DNA from: Thiomicrorhabdus sp041583835
GTDB taxonomy: Bacteria; Pseudomonadota; Gammaproteobacteria; Thiomicrospirales; Thiomicrospiraceae
Length of the DNA stretch: 31,443 nt
Direction of reading: 5' to 3'
Assembly (NCBI RefSeq): GCF_041583835.1
Contig: NZ_JBFHFC010000027.1
Coordinates: 1 to 31,443 of the forward strand
The notes below the pieces were generated by a model. It had not been told where the DNA came from. It saw nothing but the letters and a program-made list of their open reading frames with translations, and made no database searches. Every line of letters starts with the position of its first letter. The stretch's first letter is position 1. Positions 1-7,190 of this stretch are shown here, in pieces. The position numbers and the translations under genes were made by a program.

Positions 1-74
1 GGCGTATTCTATAGAATTTTCAGAACTGCGCAACCCCTTCAAGCGCTTTTTTTCATCTTTTTTGACACTTTTTT
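1..74 (-). promoter_or_regulatory. rRNA-operon-type promoter with AT-rich UP element, pointing off the left edge
   Basis: On the minus strand the sequence has a -35 TTGCGC (28-33), a 16-bp spacer, a -10 TAGAAT (6-11) and then a GC-rich discriminator ACGCC (5-1). A 16-bp spacer and GC-rich discriminator are typical of bacterial rRNA P1 promoters. Upstream of the -35 lie three T-tracts (47-53, 58-63, 69-74) spaced one helical turn apart, which suits an UP element and bent DNA. Known family context: tyrS lies next to an rRNA operon in Pseudomonas. The transcribed gene is outside the window, so the rRNA assignment is inference; a tRNA or translation operon is the alternative. Confidence 0.55.
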
Positions 75-108
75 GAAACCTCAACCTTACTACCAACTTA
101 CTCATAAG

Positions 109-117
109 TTATCCACA
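109..117 (+). promoter_or_regulatory. DnaA-box-like 9-mer
   Basis: TTATCCACA is a perfect consensus DnaA box. A weaker match, TTGTTCACA, follows at 121-129. They lie upstream of the rRNA-type promoter at the left edge. One perfect box in a window of this size is not far from chance, so the role is uncertain; no cluster typical of oriC is seen here. Confidence 0.35.
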
Positions 118-191
118 GAGTTGTTCACATTTATGGCCTATGTACGACAAAACACAGCATTCAAACCCTAACTTTCAAAACCCCATAAACG

Positions 192-231
192 AAAAAAGCG
201 ACACTCTTTATATAAAGAGTGTCGCTTATTT
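192..231 (-). terminator. Rho-independent terminator of tyrS
   Basis: A perfect 32-base palindrome (196-227; 15-bp arms around TA) lies about 55 bp past the tyrS stop. On the minus strand the stem is followed by a run of six T (complement of 192-197). The plus strand side is T/A-rich too, so it could work in both directions. Confidence 0.85.
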
Positions 232-282
232 ATATATATATCTATATATGTATTAAATATACAAACAGCTATATGAATCGGA

Positions 283-1473
283 TTATTTAATAGTGACTCG
301 GGCAAATTTACGTTTACCAACCTGATAAACGCTGGTTGTACCTGTCGGCATTAATGCACGACTGTCATCTACCTTCTCGCCATTAATCTTAACCGCACCC
401 TGCTTAGTCATTCGATGCGCATCGGAAGTAGAACCAACCAAACCGGCATCCTTAAGCAAAGTAGCCAACGGCATCTCACCTTCAAAAGTAAATTCCGGCA
501 TCTCGTCCGGGATCGCATTCTTACTGAATCGGGTCTCGAAATCCTGCAATGCAGATTGAGCGGCTTCTTCGGAGTGGAATCGAGCAATCAATTCCATTGC
601 CAACTTCACTTTTATATTACGTGGGTTCTCGCCATCGGCAACTGCCTGCTTGTAACCTTCAATTGTTTCGATGCTCTCAAAACTCAACAACTCGTAATAA
701 CGCCACATCAATTCATCGGATACCGACATCACTTTCCCGAACATATCATTCGGCTCATCCTTGATCCCGATATAGTTATTCAACGACTTAGACATCTTCT
801 GAACGCCGTCCAATCCCTCAAGAATCGGCATGGTCAGAGTACACTGCTGCGACTTACCGAAGTGACCCTGCAAGGTACGACCCATCAACAGGTTGAACTT
901 CTGATCGGTTCCACCCAACTCAATGTCCGCTTCCAAAGCAACCGAATCGTACCCCTGAACCATCGGATACAAAAATTCGTGAATCGCGATCGGCGTATTG
1001 GACTGATAACGGTCCGAAAAATCGTTACGCTCCAACATACGAGCAACCGTGACCGTACCCGCCAGCTTAATCATATCCTCGGCCGTCATTTTAGACATCC
1101 ATTCCGAGTTAAATACCACTTTGGTTTTGGCCGGATCCAGAATTTTAAACACCTGCTCTTTATAAGTAGCTGCATTGGCTTCAATCTCTTCACGAGACAA
1201 AGGAGGGCGTGTCTGACTCTTTCCGGTCGGATCACCAATCATCGCGGTAAAGTCACCAATCAAAAACAGAATCTCATGACCCAGGTCCTGAAACTGCTTA
1301 AGCTTATTAATTAAAACTGTGTGACCAAGGTGTAAATCCGCCGCCGTAGGATCGAAACCGGCTTTAACGCGTAACGGCTTACCGGACTCCAACTTTTCTA
1401 TCAATTCCTTCTCGACCAGAATTTCTTCTGCGCCACGCTTAATAATCGCTAACTGCTCTTTAACTGATTTCAT
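283..1473 (-). CDS. tyrS: Tyrosyl-tRNA synthetase
   Basis: This cytoplasmic class I aminoacyl-tRNA synthetase charges tRNA-Tyr with tyrosine. The 396-residue protein shows the HIGH-type motif HLGH at residues 48-51 and KMSKS at 226-230, which bind ATP and the reaction intermediate. The GGTDQKFN stretch near 187-194 belongs to the tyrosine site. A C-terminal S4 RNA-binding domain occupies about 335-395. Length and motifs fit the roughly 400-residue TyrRS subtype found in many proteobacteria (often called TyrZ-like) rather than the E. coli K-12 form; subtype is from memory. The ATG follows a purine-rich GAAG. It lies 33 bp downstream of the dihydroorotate dehydrogenase gene on the same strand, so the two are probably cotranscribed, and a strong terminator follows. 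Identity is certain. Confidence 0.97.
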   Translation of the reverse strand: MKSVKEQLAIIKRGAEEILVEKELIEKLESGKPLRVKAGFDPTAADLHLGHTVLINKLKQFQDLGHEILFLIGDFTAMIGDPTGKSQTRPPLSREEIEANAATYKEQVFKILDPAKTKVVFNSEWMSKMTAEDMIKLAGTVTVARMLERNDFSDRYQSNTPIAIHEFLYPMVQGYDSVALEADIELGGTDQKFNLLMGRTLQGHFGKSQQCTLTMPILEGLDGVQKMSKSLNNYIGIKDEPNDMFGKVMSVSDELMWRYYELLSFESIETIEGYKQAVADGENPRNIKVKLAMELIARFHSEEAAQSALQDFETRFSKNAIPDEMPEFTFEGEMPLATLLKDAGLVGSTSDAHRMTKQGAVKINGEKVDDSRALMPTGTTSVYQVGKRKFARVTIK

Positions 1474-1506
1474 TTTTACTTCTTTATCTTAAACTTAATA
1501 AATTCT

Positions 1507-2454
1507 TTATCCGCACAAGACGGTATCGGTATTCAATTCCAACAGGCCGGTCATTTCCGACACGGATTTATAGCCGTTTTTCTGCATATATTCTGCAATC
1601 CCCTTGTTGACCTTTTTGACCAACAACGGATCTTTGGCGATGGCCGTTCCGATCGCCACCATCGAAGCTCCCGCCAGGAAAAACTCAATCGCATCTTCGG
1701 CACTGGCGATGCCACCCAAACCGATGATTGGAATATCGTGCTGTTTCGCCACCTGATAAACCTGATGTACCTTCAGCAAAGCCACCGGCTTGATTGCAGG
1801 ACCGGACAAACCACCCTGGTTATTTCCCAGCGTCGGCTTGCGCGAATAAACGTCAATCTGCATTCCCATCAAGGTATTAATCGCAGATAAAGCATCCGCA
1901 CCGGCCTCAATCACTCGACGCGCCCCTTCGGCAATATCGGTCTGGTTCGGCGACAGCTTAACAATTAACGGCTTGGCGGTATTGGCGCGACACGCCTCAA
2001 CCACTCTTGCCGCCATATCCGGGTCGTTACCGAACGCCGCGCCGCCTTTTTTCACGTTCGGACAAGAGATATTGATCTCCATCGCAGGTAAAGCCGTCTG
2101 ATCGAACAAACGCACCACTTCCGCATACTCTTCAATCGAGGAACCCGACACATTTATAATGAACTGCGACTGACTCAAATCCAATTTAGGCAAATAACGG
2201 TTAATTACCTCATGCGCGCCCGGGTTTTGCAGACCGATGGAATTCAACAACCCACTGGCGGATTCCATGACACGGTCCGGCTTATTCCCCAACTTAGGCT
2301 CCAAAGTAGTTCCCTTAAGAAACACTGCACCAACATCCAAATTGGAAAAGCCTGAAACAGACTGGTATTCTATGCCATAACCGGCATTCCCCGAGGCCAT
2401 AGCCACAGGCGAATTGCACTTCATTCCACAAATATCCACCGATAAATCGATCAT
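1507..2454 (-). CDS. pyrD: Dihydroorotate dehydrogenase, class 1B type catalytic subunit
   Basis: This TIM-barrel flavoenzyme oxidises dihydroorotate to orotate in pyrimidine synthesis. The motif NISCPNVKKGG (residues 128-138 of a 315-residue product) carries Cys131, the catalytic base of soluble class 1 enzymes; class 2 membrane enzymes such as E. coli PyrD have Ser here. The phosphate/FMN-binding segment GLGGIASAEDA (245-255) and AGASMVAIGTA (261-271) are intact. I place the start at the ATG at 2454. A GTG at 2463 would add three residues, but the Shine-Dalgarno AAGGTG (complement of 2461-2466) overlaps that GTG and is well spaced for the ATG. Class 1B enzymes normally work with the FAD/2Fe-2S subunit PyrK, which is not in this window. 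It is followed by tyrS and is divergent from trmL. Confidence 0.9.
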   Translation of the reverse strand: MIDLSVDICGMKCNSPVAMASGNAGYGIEYQSVSGFSNLDVGAVFLKGTTLEPKLGNKPDRVMESASGLLNSIGLQNPGAHEVINRYLPKLDLSQSQFIINVSGSSIEEYAEVVRLFDQTALPAMEINISCPNVKKGGAAFGNDPDMAARVVEACRANTAKPLIVKLSPNQTDIAEGARRVIEAGADALSAINTLMGMQIDVYSRKPTLGNNQGGLSGPAIKPVALLKVHQVYQVAKQHDIPIIGLGGIASAEDAIEFFLAGASMVAIGTAIAKDPLLVKKVNKGIAEYMQKNGYKSVSEMTGLLELNTDTVLCG

Positions 2455-2468
2455 AGAATACACCTTAT

Positions 2469-2933
2469 ATGTTGCACATTATTTTATATGAACCTGAAAT
2501 TCCCCAAAACACCGGCGCCTTGATTCGACTCAGTGCCAATATGGGTGCGCACTTGCATCTTATTCACCCGATCGCATTCGATCTCAGTGAAAAAAAGGTA
2601 CGCCGTGCCGGCTTGGATTATGCAGAACTGGCCAATCTTCAGGAGCATGAAAGCCTGCAAGCCTGCTTGGATAAAATCAAACCCAATCGCGTATTTGCGC
2701 TGACCACCAAAACCACGCGCTATTATACCGAACCGCAATTCGAAAACGGAGACGCATTTTTATTCGGCCCGGAAACCCGTGGACTGCCGGCCGAAGTCAT
2801 TCAAAGCTTACCGGAAGATCAGCGCTTGACGATTCCGATGATTCCGGGCGGCCGCAGCTTAAACCTTGCCAACGCCGTTTCCGTTGTTGCCTATGAAGCC
2901 TGGCGCCAACTCGGCTTCGATATGTCGCTGTAA
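2469..2933 (+). CDS. trmL: tRNA (cytidine/uridine-34-2'-O)-methyltransferase
   Basis: This SPOUT-family enzyme uses S-adenosylmethionine to methylate the ribose of the wobble base in tRNA-Leu isoacceptors. The 154-residue product matches the single-domain TrmL length. Visible motifs are the N-terminal EPEIPQNTGALIR (8-20), FGPETRGLP (99-107) and the knotted cofactor loop IPMIPGGRSLNLANAV (122-137). The start MLHIILYEPEIPQNTG is the family's canonical beginning, so the ATG at 2469 is secure. No Shine-Dalgarno is visible in front of it, and the divergent pyrD start lies only 14 bp away. The promoter must therefore sit within the first codons of pyrD, and the mRNA leader is short or absent. A hairpin shared with convergent gpsA ends the unit. 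Confidence 0.94.
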   Translation: MLHIILYEPEIPQNTGALIRLSANMGAHLHLIHPIAFDLSEKKVRRAGLDYAELANLQEHESLQACLDKIKPNRVFALTTKTTRYYTEPQFENGDAFLFGPETRGLPAEVIQSLPEDQRLTIPMIPGGRSLNLANAVSVVAYEAWRQLGFDMSL

Positions 2934-2956
2934 AATCAACCGAAGCTTATAAAACA

Positions 2957-2982
2957 AAAGGCGACCCTTAAAGATCGCCTTT
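2957..2982. terminator. Bidirectional terminator between trmL and gpsA
   Basis: A perfect 8-bp stem, AAAGGCGA (2957-2964) and TCGCCTTT (2975-2982), encloses a 10-base loop. A-rich sequence lies on the left and a short T-run ends the right arm. It sits between two convergent genes and can serve both. Confidence 0.75.
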
Positions 2983-3021
2983 GCATCAAAACAAACAGGC
3001 CAGCACCGCTTTCACACGTGG

Positions 3022-4053
3022 TTACTGCAACGCTTCCGTCTCTCGACGTCCATCCCTAGCCATCAACTCGCGAACCGCCTCTTCAGGCGAACAAGCATCG
3101 GTCACAATCCGATAGACCTGCTCCATAATCGGCAAATCCAAATCGTAACGTTCGGCAATGCGTTTCACCGCCATGACTGCCTTTACACCCTCGACCACCT
3201 GACCGATCGACTTCATAATTTCATCGGCCGTGCCCGGCGCTTGAGCCAACTGCAAACCAAAACGACGATTACGCGACAGATCATCAGTGCACGTTAACAC
3301 CAAATCGCCTAACCCCGCCAATCCCATCAAGGTCTCGGGATGGGCGCCCAACGCCTGACCGAAACGCATCATCTCAGCCATGCCGCGAGCGATCAACGCC
3401 GCACGCGCATTGGCGCCCAAATGCAAACCGTCGCTCAAACCGGTTGCGATCGCCATAATATTCTTATAGGCGCCACCGATTTCGACACCCACCATATCGT
3501 TCTGGGTGTACATTCTAAAGTTATCGTGATGAAAGGCTTGTGCCCAAAACTGCGCTTCGGATTCATCAACGGAAGCACTAACCATCGCGGTAGGCAACCC
3601 TTTCGCCACTTCATCGGCGAACGTCGGTCCCGATAACACCGCCATCGATTGAGCTTCTCCGAATTCCTCGGCGGCAATCTGGTGCAGCAAGGAAGCGGTT
3701 TCCTGTTCGAAACCTTTGGTCGCCCAAGCGAAATGGACTTTACGACCGTCAATCACCGAATGCACCTGGCTCAAGGTTTCCTTGAAAACATGGCTAGGAA
3801 CCACAACCAGAACCGCGTCGACATCCTTCAGCACTTCGGAAAATTCGCTACTGACAACCAAACTTTCGGGGAACGGAATCCCCTTCAGATATTTGGCGTT
3901 CTCACGCTGAATTCGTAATTGCTTTGCCTGGTGAGGATTGTGCGTCCACAACCCGACCCGATGTCCGGCACGAGCAAGATGGATCGCCAAAGCCGTTCCC
4001 CAGGCTCCGGCGCCGACGACGGCAATGTTCAATGGAGACTTTACTTGCGTCAT
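3022..4053 (-). CDS. gpsA: Glycerol-3-phosphate dehydrogenase [NAD(P)+]
   Basis: This cytoplasmic enzyme reduces dihydroxyacetone phosphate to sn-glycerol 3-phosphate, the backbone for phospholipid synthesis. The 343-residue protein has the N-terminal Rossmann motif GAGAWG (14-19), SGPTFADEVA (141-150), the IGGAYKN segment with the catalytic Lys near 197, and NARAALIARG (215-224). These features and the length fit GpsA. The ATG context is standard and lies 28 bp after the secB stop, so it is the last gene of the rhodanese-grxC-secB-gpsA operon. The same order occurs in E. coli (yibN-grxC-secB-gpsA), which supports the assignment. The gene ends at a bidirectional terminator. Confidence 0.97.
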   Translation of the reverse strand: MTQVKSPLNIAVVGAGAWGTALAIHLARAGHRVGLWTHNPHQAKQLRIQRENAKYLKGIPFPESLVVSSEFSEVLKDVDAVLVVVPSHVFKETLSQVHSVIDGRKVHFAWATKGFEQETASLLHQIAAEEFGEAQSMAVLSGPTFADEVAKGLPTAMVSASVDESEAQFWAQAFHHDNFRMYTQNDMVGVEIGGAYKNIMAIATGLSDGLHLGANARAALIARGMAEMMRFGQALGAHPETLMGLAGLGDLVLTCTDDLSRNRRFGLQLAQAPGTADEIMKSIGQVVEGVKAVMAVKRIAERYDLDLPIMEQVYRIVTDACSPEEAVRELMARDGRRETEALQ

Positions 4054-4081
4054 CTTTCCAGCTCAAAAGTCAGCGAAAGTA

Positions 4082-4528
4082 TTATTGCGTCTGCTCAGTT
4101 TGGCTTTGCAAATGACCTTGATACATCGCATCAAAGTTTACCGGCTCCAACAACAACTGAGGGAATCCGCCGCGAGCAACCAAGTCCGAAACCACTTCTC
4201 GAGCATAAGGGAATAAAGCATTCGGACATTGAGCGCCCAACAAATAAGCCAACTCTTCTTCCTCAAATCCTTCCAAGGTAAAAATCCCGGCCTGCTCTAC
4301 TTCACACAAGAATGCAGTATGCTCTTCAACCTTAGTCGTTGCCGTAACACGCAACACAACATGGAAAATCCCCTCTTCCAAAGCTGTACTCTCAACATTC
4401 AAGTTCACTTCCAACTGAGGCTTGAACTCGGTTGTGAAGATTCCCGGCGAGTTCGGAGACTCAAAAGAGATATCTTTGGTGTAGATCTTCTGGATAATAA
4501 ATTTTTGCTGCTGTGTCGTTTCAGACAT
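4082..4528 (-). CDS. secB: Protein-export chaperone SecB
   Basis: SecB is a cytosolic homotetrameric chaperone that keeps precursor proteins unfolded and delivers them to SecA for export. The 148-residue product has the SecB fold signatures QKIYTKDISFESP (13-25), the aromatic and hydrophobic strand region around 55-80, and the near-invariant CPNALFPYAREVVSDLVARGGFPQLLLEPVNF segment in the C-terminal half (reported here only by its ends: CPNALFPYAR to LLLEPVNF). The Gln/Thr-rich C-terminus is usual. It lies 45 bp after grxC and 28 bp before gpsA in the conserved operon. Confidence 0.97.
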   Translation of the reverse strand: MSETTQQQKFIIQKIYTKDISFESPNSPGIFTTEFKPQLEVNLNVESTALEEGIFHVVLRVTATTKVEEHTAFLCEVEQAGIFTLEGFEEEELAYLLGAQCPNALFPYAREVVSDLVARGGFPQLLLEPVNFDAMYQGHLQSQTEQTQ

Positions 4529-4573
4529 GGTTATTCCTTGAATTACTGTTTTGTATCCGAATTTGCAACAAGA

Positions 4574-4828
4574 TCAAGCGTTCAACAACGCATCAATCTC
4601 ACCACGTTTATCTGCTGCCGAAAGGTCGTCAAAACCGCCCACATGATGATCGCCGATGAAAATCTGAGGCACGGTATTACGACCGGTCTTCGCTTCCATG
4701 TCCGCCCACATCTGTCGGTCGTTCCCCACATCAATGGTTTCGTAACTCACCCCTTTTGAATCCAAAAGGCGTTTAGCCATGTTGCAATAAGGACAGGTTT
4801 GAGTACTGTAAATCACGACTTGAGCCAT
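4574..4828 (-). CDS. grxC: Glutaredoxin 3
   Basis: This is a small glutathione-dependent thiol oxidoreductase that reduces protein disulfides and mixed disulfides in the cytoplasm. The 84-residue protein has the dithiol active site CPYC at 12-15, the cis-proline motif TVPQIFI (52-58) and the glutathione-binding GGFDDL (64-69), all complete. The ATG is preceded by a GGAG Shine-Dalgarno at normal spacing, so it can be translated alone. The 41-nt spacer to the upstream rhodanese gene contains no stop codon in the grxC frame. A -1 frameshift at the end of the rhodanese gene would read straight into it (see the separate entry). Confidence 0.96.
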   Translation of the reverse strand: MAQVVIYSTQTCPYCNMAKRLLDSKGVSYETIDVGNDRQMWADMEAKTGRNTVPQIFIGDHHVGGFDDLSAADKRGEIDALLNA

Positions 4829-4849
4829 CTTGACTTCTCCTTTCTTTGC

Positions 4850-4879
4850 AGCCCCACTAGAATTAGAGGCTACTTTTTT
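4850..4879 (-). other. Candidate -1 ribosomal frameshift site joining rhodanese to grxC
   Basis: The coding strand (read 4879 to 4873) is A_AAA_AAG in register with the rhodanese codons AGA AAA AAG, and TAG follows at once (4872-4870). This is the slippery heptamer known from E. coli dnaX and many IS elements. After a -1 shift the next codons are GTA GCC TCT and onward, open for 15 codons up to the grxC ATG in the grxC frame. A 6-bp stem (4871-4866 with 4855-4850, one G-U pair, 10-base loop) follows, but it starts only one base after the heptamer, closer than the usual 5-9. A further A9 run (4891-4883) lies upstream. Heptamer and open frame are seen; frameshifting itself is inference. Confidence 0.4.
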
Positions 4880-5313
4880 CTGTTTTTTTTTGAACGTGAA
4901 GCGCTTTCAACCGGCAAGCCGGCATTCTTCCAAGCATTAATGCCGCCCGACAAGTTAATTACTTTAGTATAACCGTTCTTAACCAGGATCGACGCCGCAC
5001 GACTGGAGCGCGCTCCGGTCATACAATAAACCAGAATCGGCTGATCTTTGTCTACGGTGATTCGATCAAGATTCTTGGCAAGTTCCGTCACTGAGATGTT
5101 CACCGCGTTACCGATAAAGCCTTCTTTAAACTCTCCCGCACTGCGCACATCCAACAAAAACGCGTCATCGTTGTATAAACGGATTGCCTCGTCGGTTCCT
5201 ACGCTTTTATAACCGGCAATACGGTCACCCACATAGCTGTACATCAGCATCGCAATAACAACGACCAAAGCAATAAACAAAAGCTGCTGCTCTTGTACAA
5301 ATTCAATAAACAT
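4870..5313 (-). CDS. Membrane-anchored rhodanese-like protein (YibN type)
   Basis: The 147-residue protein begins with one transmembrane helix (about residues 10-27) followed by a rhodanese domain (about 35-135) that should face the cytoplasm. The active-site loop CMTGARSS (97-104) has the persulfide-carrying Cys97, so sulfur transfer is possible; the physiological donor and acceptor are unknown. The LLDVRSAGEF and GFIGNAVNIS segments are typical of the family. The tail SRSKKNRKK is strongly basic and encoded by A-rich sequence that includes an A9 run and an A6G slippery heptamer before the stop. AAGGGA precedes the ATG. It is the first gene of the grxC-secB-gpsA operon, matching E. coli yibN, and is divergent from gpmI. 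Confidence 0.92.
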   Translation of the reverse strand: MFIEFVQEQQLLFIALVVVIAMLMYSYVGDRIAGYKSVGTDEAIRLYNDDAFLLDVRSAGEFKEGFIGNAVNISVTELAKNLDRITVDKDQPILVYCMTGARSSRAASILVKNGYTKVINLSGGINAWKNAGLPVESASRSKKNRKK

Positions 5314-5369
5314 TCATATTCCCTTGATAGACTTCAATCAAAGCTAATGATTTTAACAGCGAAACTCGC

Positions 5370-5375
5370 TACAAT
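5370..5375 (+). promoter_or_regulatory. Candidate -10 element of gpmI
   Basis: TACAAT lies 21 bp before the gpmI ATG in the 83-bp divergent gap. No convincing -35 hexamer is found at 16-18 bp, so the call rests on the -10 and position only. Confidence 0.35.
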
Positions 5376-5396
5376 AAATCGAATTTCCAATTTTTT

Positions 5397-6983
5397 ATGG
5401 TAGATAAAACGATGAGTCAAGAACCAAAGCCCAAAAAGCAAATCAAACATCGTCCTACAGGATTGATCATCCTGGACGGCTGGGGACACCGAGAAGAAGT
5501 CGAATACAATGCGATCGCTCAAGCCAACACCCCGAACTGGGATAAACTGGTCGCCAACCACCCAAATACACTCATCCATACATCCGGCATGGCGGTCGGC
5601 TTACCGGAAGGTCAGATGGGTAACTCCGAAGTCGGTCACTTGAATCTTGGAGCAGGACGAGTCGTCTATCAAGATTTGACACGCATCCAAAAAGACATCG
5701 ACGACGGTCGCTTCTTCGACAACAACGCCCTTTTGAGCGCCATTGATAAAGCGTCTGAACGTGATCATTCGGTTCACATCCTAGGTCTGCTTTCAGATGG
5801 CGGCGTGCACTCGCACATCAGCCACATCAAAGCTGCCTTGAAGCTAGCGGTAGAACGCGGAGCAAAAACCTTGCTGCACATCTTCACCGACGGCCGCGAC
5901 ACTGCTCCTAAGAGTGCGCTGGGGTACATTGAAGACATCGAAAATTACATGAAAGAAATCGGCGGCGGACGCATTGCCTCTGTCACCGGCCGCTTCTACG
6001 CGCTTGACCGTGACAACCGTTGGGAACGAATCCAACAAGCTTACAATGTCATCTGCTGCGGCGAAGCCGAATTTACCGCGGCATCTGCAAAAGAAGCGGT
6101 TGAAATGGCCTATTCACGTGACGAAACGGATGAATTCATTCAGCCAACCATTATTCCAAGCAAAAAAGGCAAGAAAGCCAGAGTGAAAGACGGCGACTCG
6201 ATCATTTTCATGAACTACCGTTCGGATCGTGCACGCCAGCTAACCCAGGCATTCATCATGAGTGACTTCGGTGATTTCCACCGTTGCAAAACACCGGTGC
6301 TTTCTGCATTCGTCACCCTGACCGAATACAACAAGAACTTTGAAAACTTCGGCGCGACCATCGCTTACCGTCCGACGATGCTTAAAAACACCTTCGGCGA
6401 ATATGTATCAAAATTAGGCTTGGCGCAGCTTCGCATCGCCGAGACCGAAAAATACGCCCACGTCACCTTCTTCCTAAACGGAGGTGTTGAAGCACCGTAC
6501 AAAGGCGAAGACCGAATCCTGGTTCCTTCTCCGAAAGTGCGCACCTATGACCTTCAACCGGAAATGAGCGTCGGCGAATTAACCGAGAAGTTAGTGGAAG
6601 CGATCGAATCGGACAAATACGACACGTTCATCTGCAACATCGCCAACCCGGATATGGTCGGGCATTCAGGTAATTTCCCTGCTTGTATCAAAGCGGTTGA
6701 AGCCGTTGACGAAGCGTTAGGCAAAATGTTAGCTGCAATCGAAAAAGCCGGCGGTCAAGTCATCGTCACGGCCGACCACGGTAACATGGAAATGCTTCAA
6801 GACCCTGAAACCGGTGAACCGTTAACATCCCACACCACTTTCCCGGTTCCTTGCGTCTACTTCGGACCTCGCAAATGCACTCTTCGCGATGGTGGAACAC
6901 TTCCTGACGTAATGCCTACGATGCTAGACATCATGGGGCTTGAACAGCCGGAAGAGATGACCGGTAAGAGCCTATGCGTTTAA
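5397..6983 (+). CDS. gpmI: 2,3-bisphosphoglycerate-independent phosphoglycerate mutase
   Basis: This cytoplasmic Mn-dependent enzyme interconverts 3- and 2-phosphoglycerate in glycolysis and gluconeogenesis. The 528-residue protein shows the metal motif LDGWG (26-30), the phosphoserine nucleophile in MGNSEVGHLNLG (Ser77), the HIFTDGRDTAP segment and the ADHGNMEM metal ligands near the C-terminus. Length fits the family. Two starts are possible, ATG at 5397 and ATG at 5412; neither has a clear Shine-Dalgarno, and the conserved part begins after both, so the first five residues are uncertain. It is divergent from the rhodanese operon, as gpmM is from yibN in E. coli, and ends at a strong terminator. 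Confidence 0.96.
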   Translation: MVDKTMSQEPKPKKQIKHRPTGLIILDGWGHREEVEYNAIAQANTPNWDKLVANHPNTLIHTSGMAVGLPEGQMGNSEVGHLNLGAGRVVYQDLTRIQKDIDDGRFFDNNALLSAIDKASERDHSVHILGLLSDGGVHSHISHIKAALKLAVERGAKTLLHIFTDGRDTAPKSALGYIEDIENYMKEIGGGRIASVTGRFYALDRDNRWERIQQAYNVICCGEAEFTAASAKEAVEMAYSRDETDEFIQPTIIPSKKGKKARVKDGDSIIFMNYRSDRARQLTQAFIMSDFGDFHRCKTPVLSAFVTLTEYNKNFENFGATIAYRPTMLKNTFGEYVSKLGLAQLRIAETEKYAHVTFFLNGGVEAPYKGEDRILVPSPKVRTYDLQPEMSVGELTEKLVEAIESDKYDTFICNIANPDMVGHSGNFPACIKAVEAVDEALGKMLAAIEKAGGQVIVTADHGNMEMLQDPETGEPLTSHTTFPVPCVYFGPRKCTLRDGGTLPDVMPTMLDIMGLEQPEEMTGKSLCV

Positions 6984-7003
6984 GCTTAATTCAAGCTTAA
7001 TTC
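6982..7003 (+). repeat. Tandem 11-bp repeat at the gpmI stop codon
   Basis: AAGCTTAATTC occurs twice head to tail (6982-6992, 6993-7003), and the first copy shares its opening bases with the TAA stop. An imperfect 12-bp inverted repeat (6965-6976 with 7004-7015, two mismatches) brackets the pair. Confidence 0.7.
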
Positions 7004-7020
7004 ATAGGGGCTTACGCTCC

Positions 7021-7066
7021 GAAACAGGCCCGCCCATTTTTAAAATCGGCGGGCCTGTTTCGTTTT
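7021..7066 (+). terminator. Rho-independent terminator of gpmI
   Basis: A perfect 14-bp GC-rich stem (7021-7034 with 7048-7061) encloses a 13-base loop and is followed by GTTTT. It lies about 37 bp after the gpmI stop. Confidence 0.85.
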
Positions 7067-7190
7067 AAATTCCACTCCATTCACACCGATCACACACGTC
7101 CCATTCAATCCGCACTGGATAATTGACGACTTTCACCTTATCCTATCCGACAGATTACCCAATCAATCCAACATCACATGGGAAGGATAA

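Noticed and set aside
415..1314. Long open frame antisense to tyrS
   Set aside because: It lies wholly inside tyrS, its translation shows no known motif, and it is explained by codon bias of the real gene.
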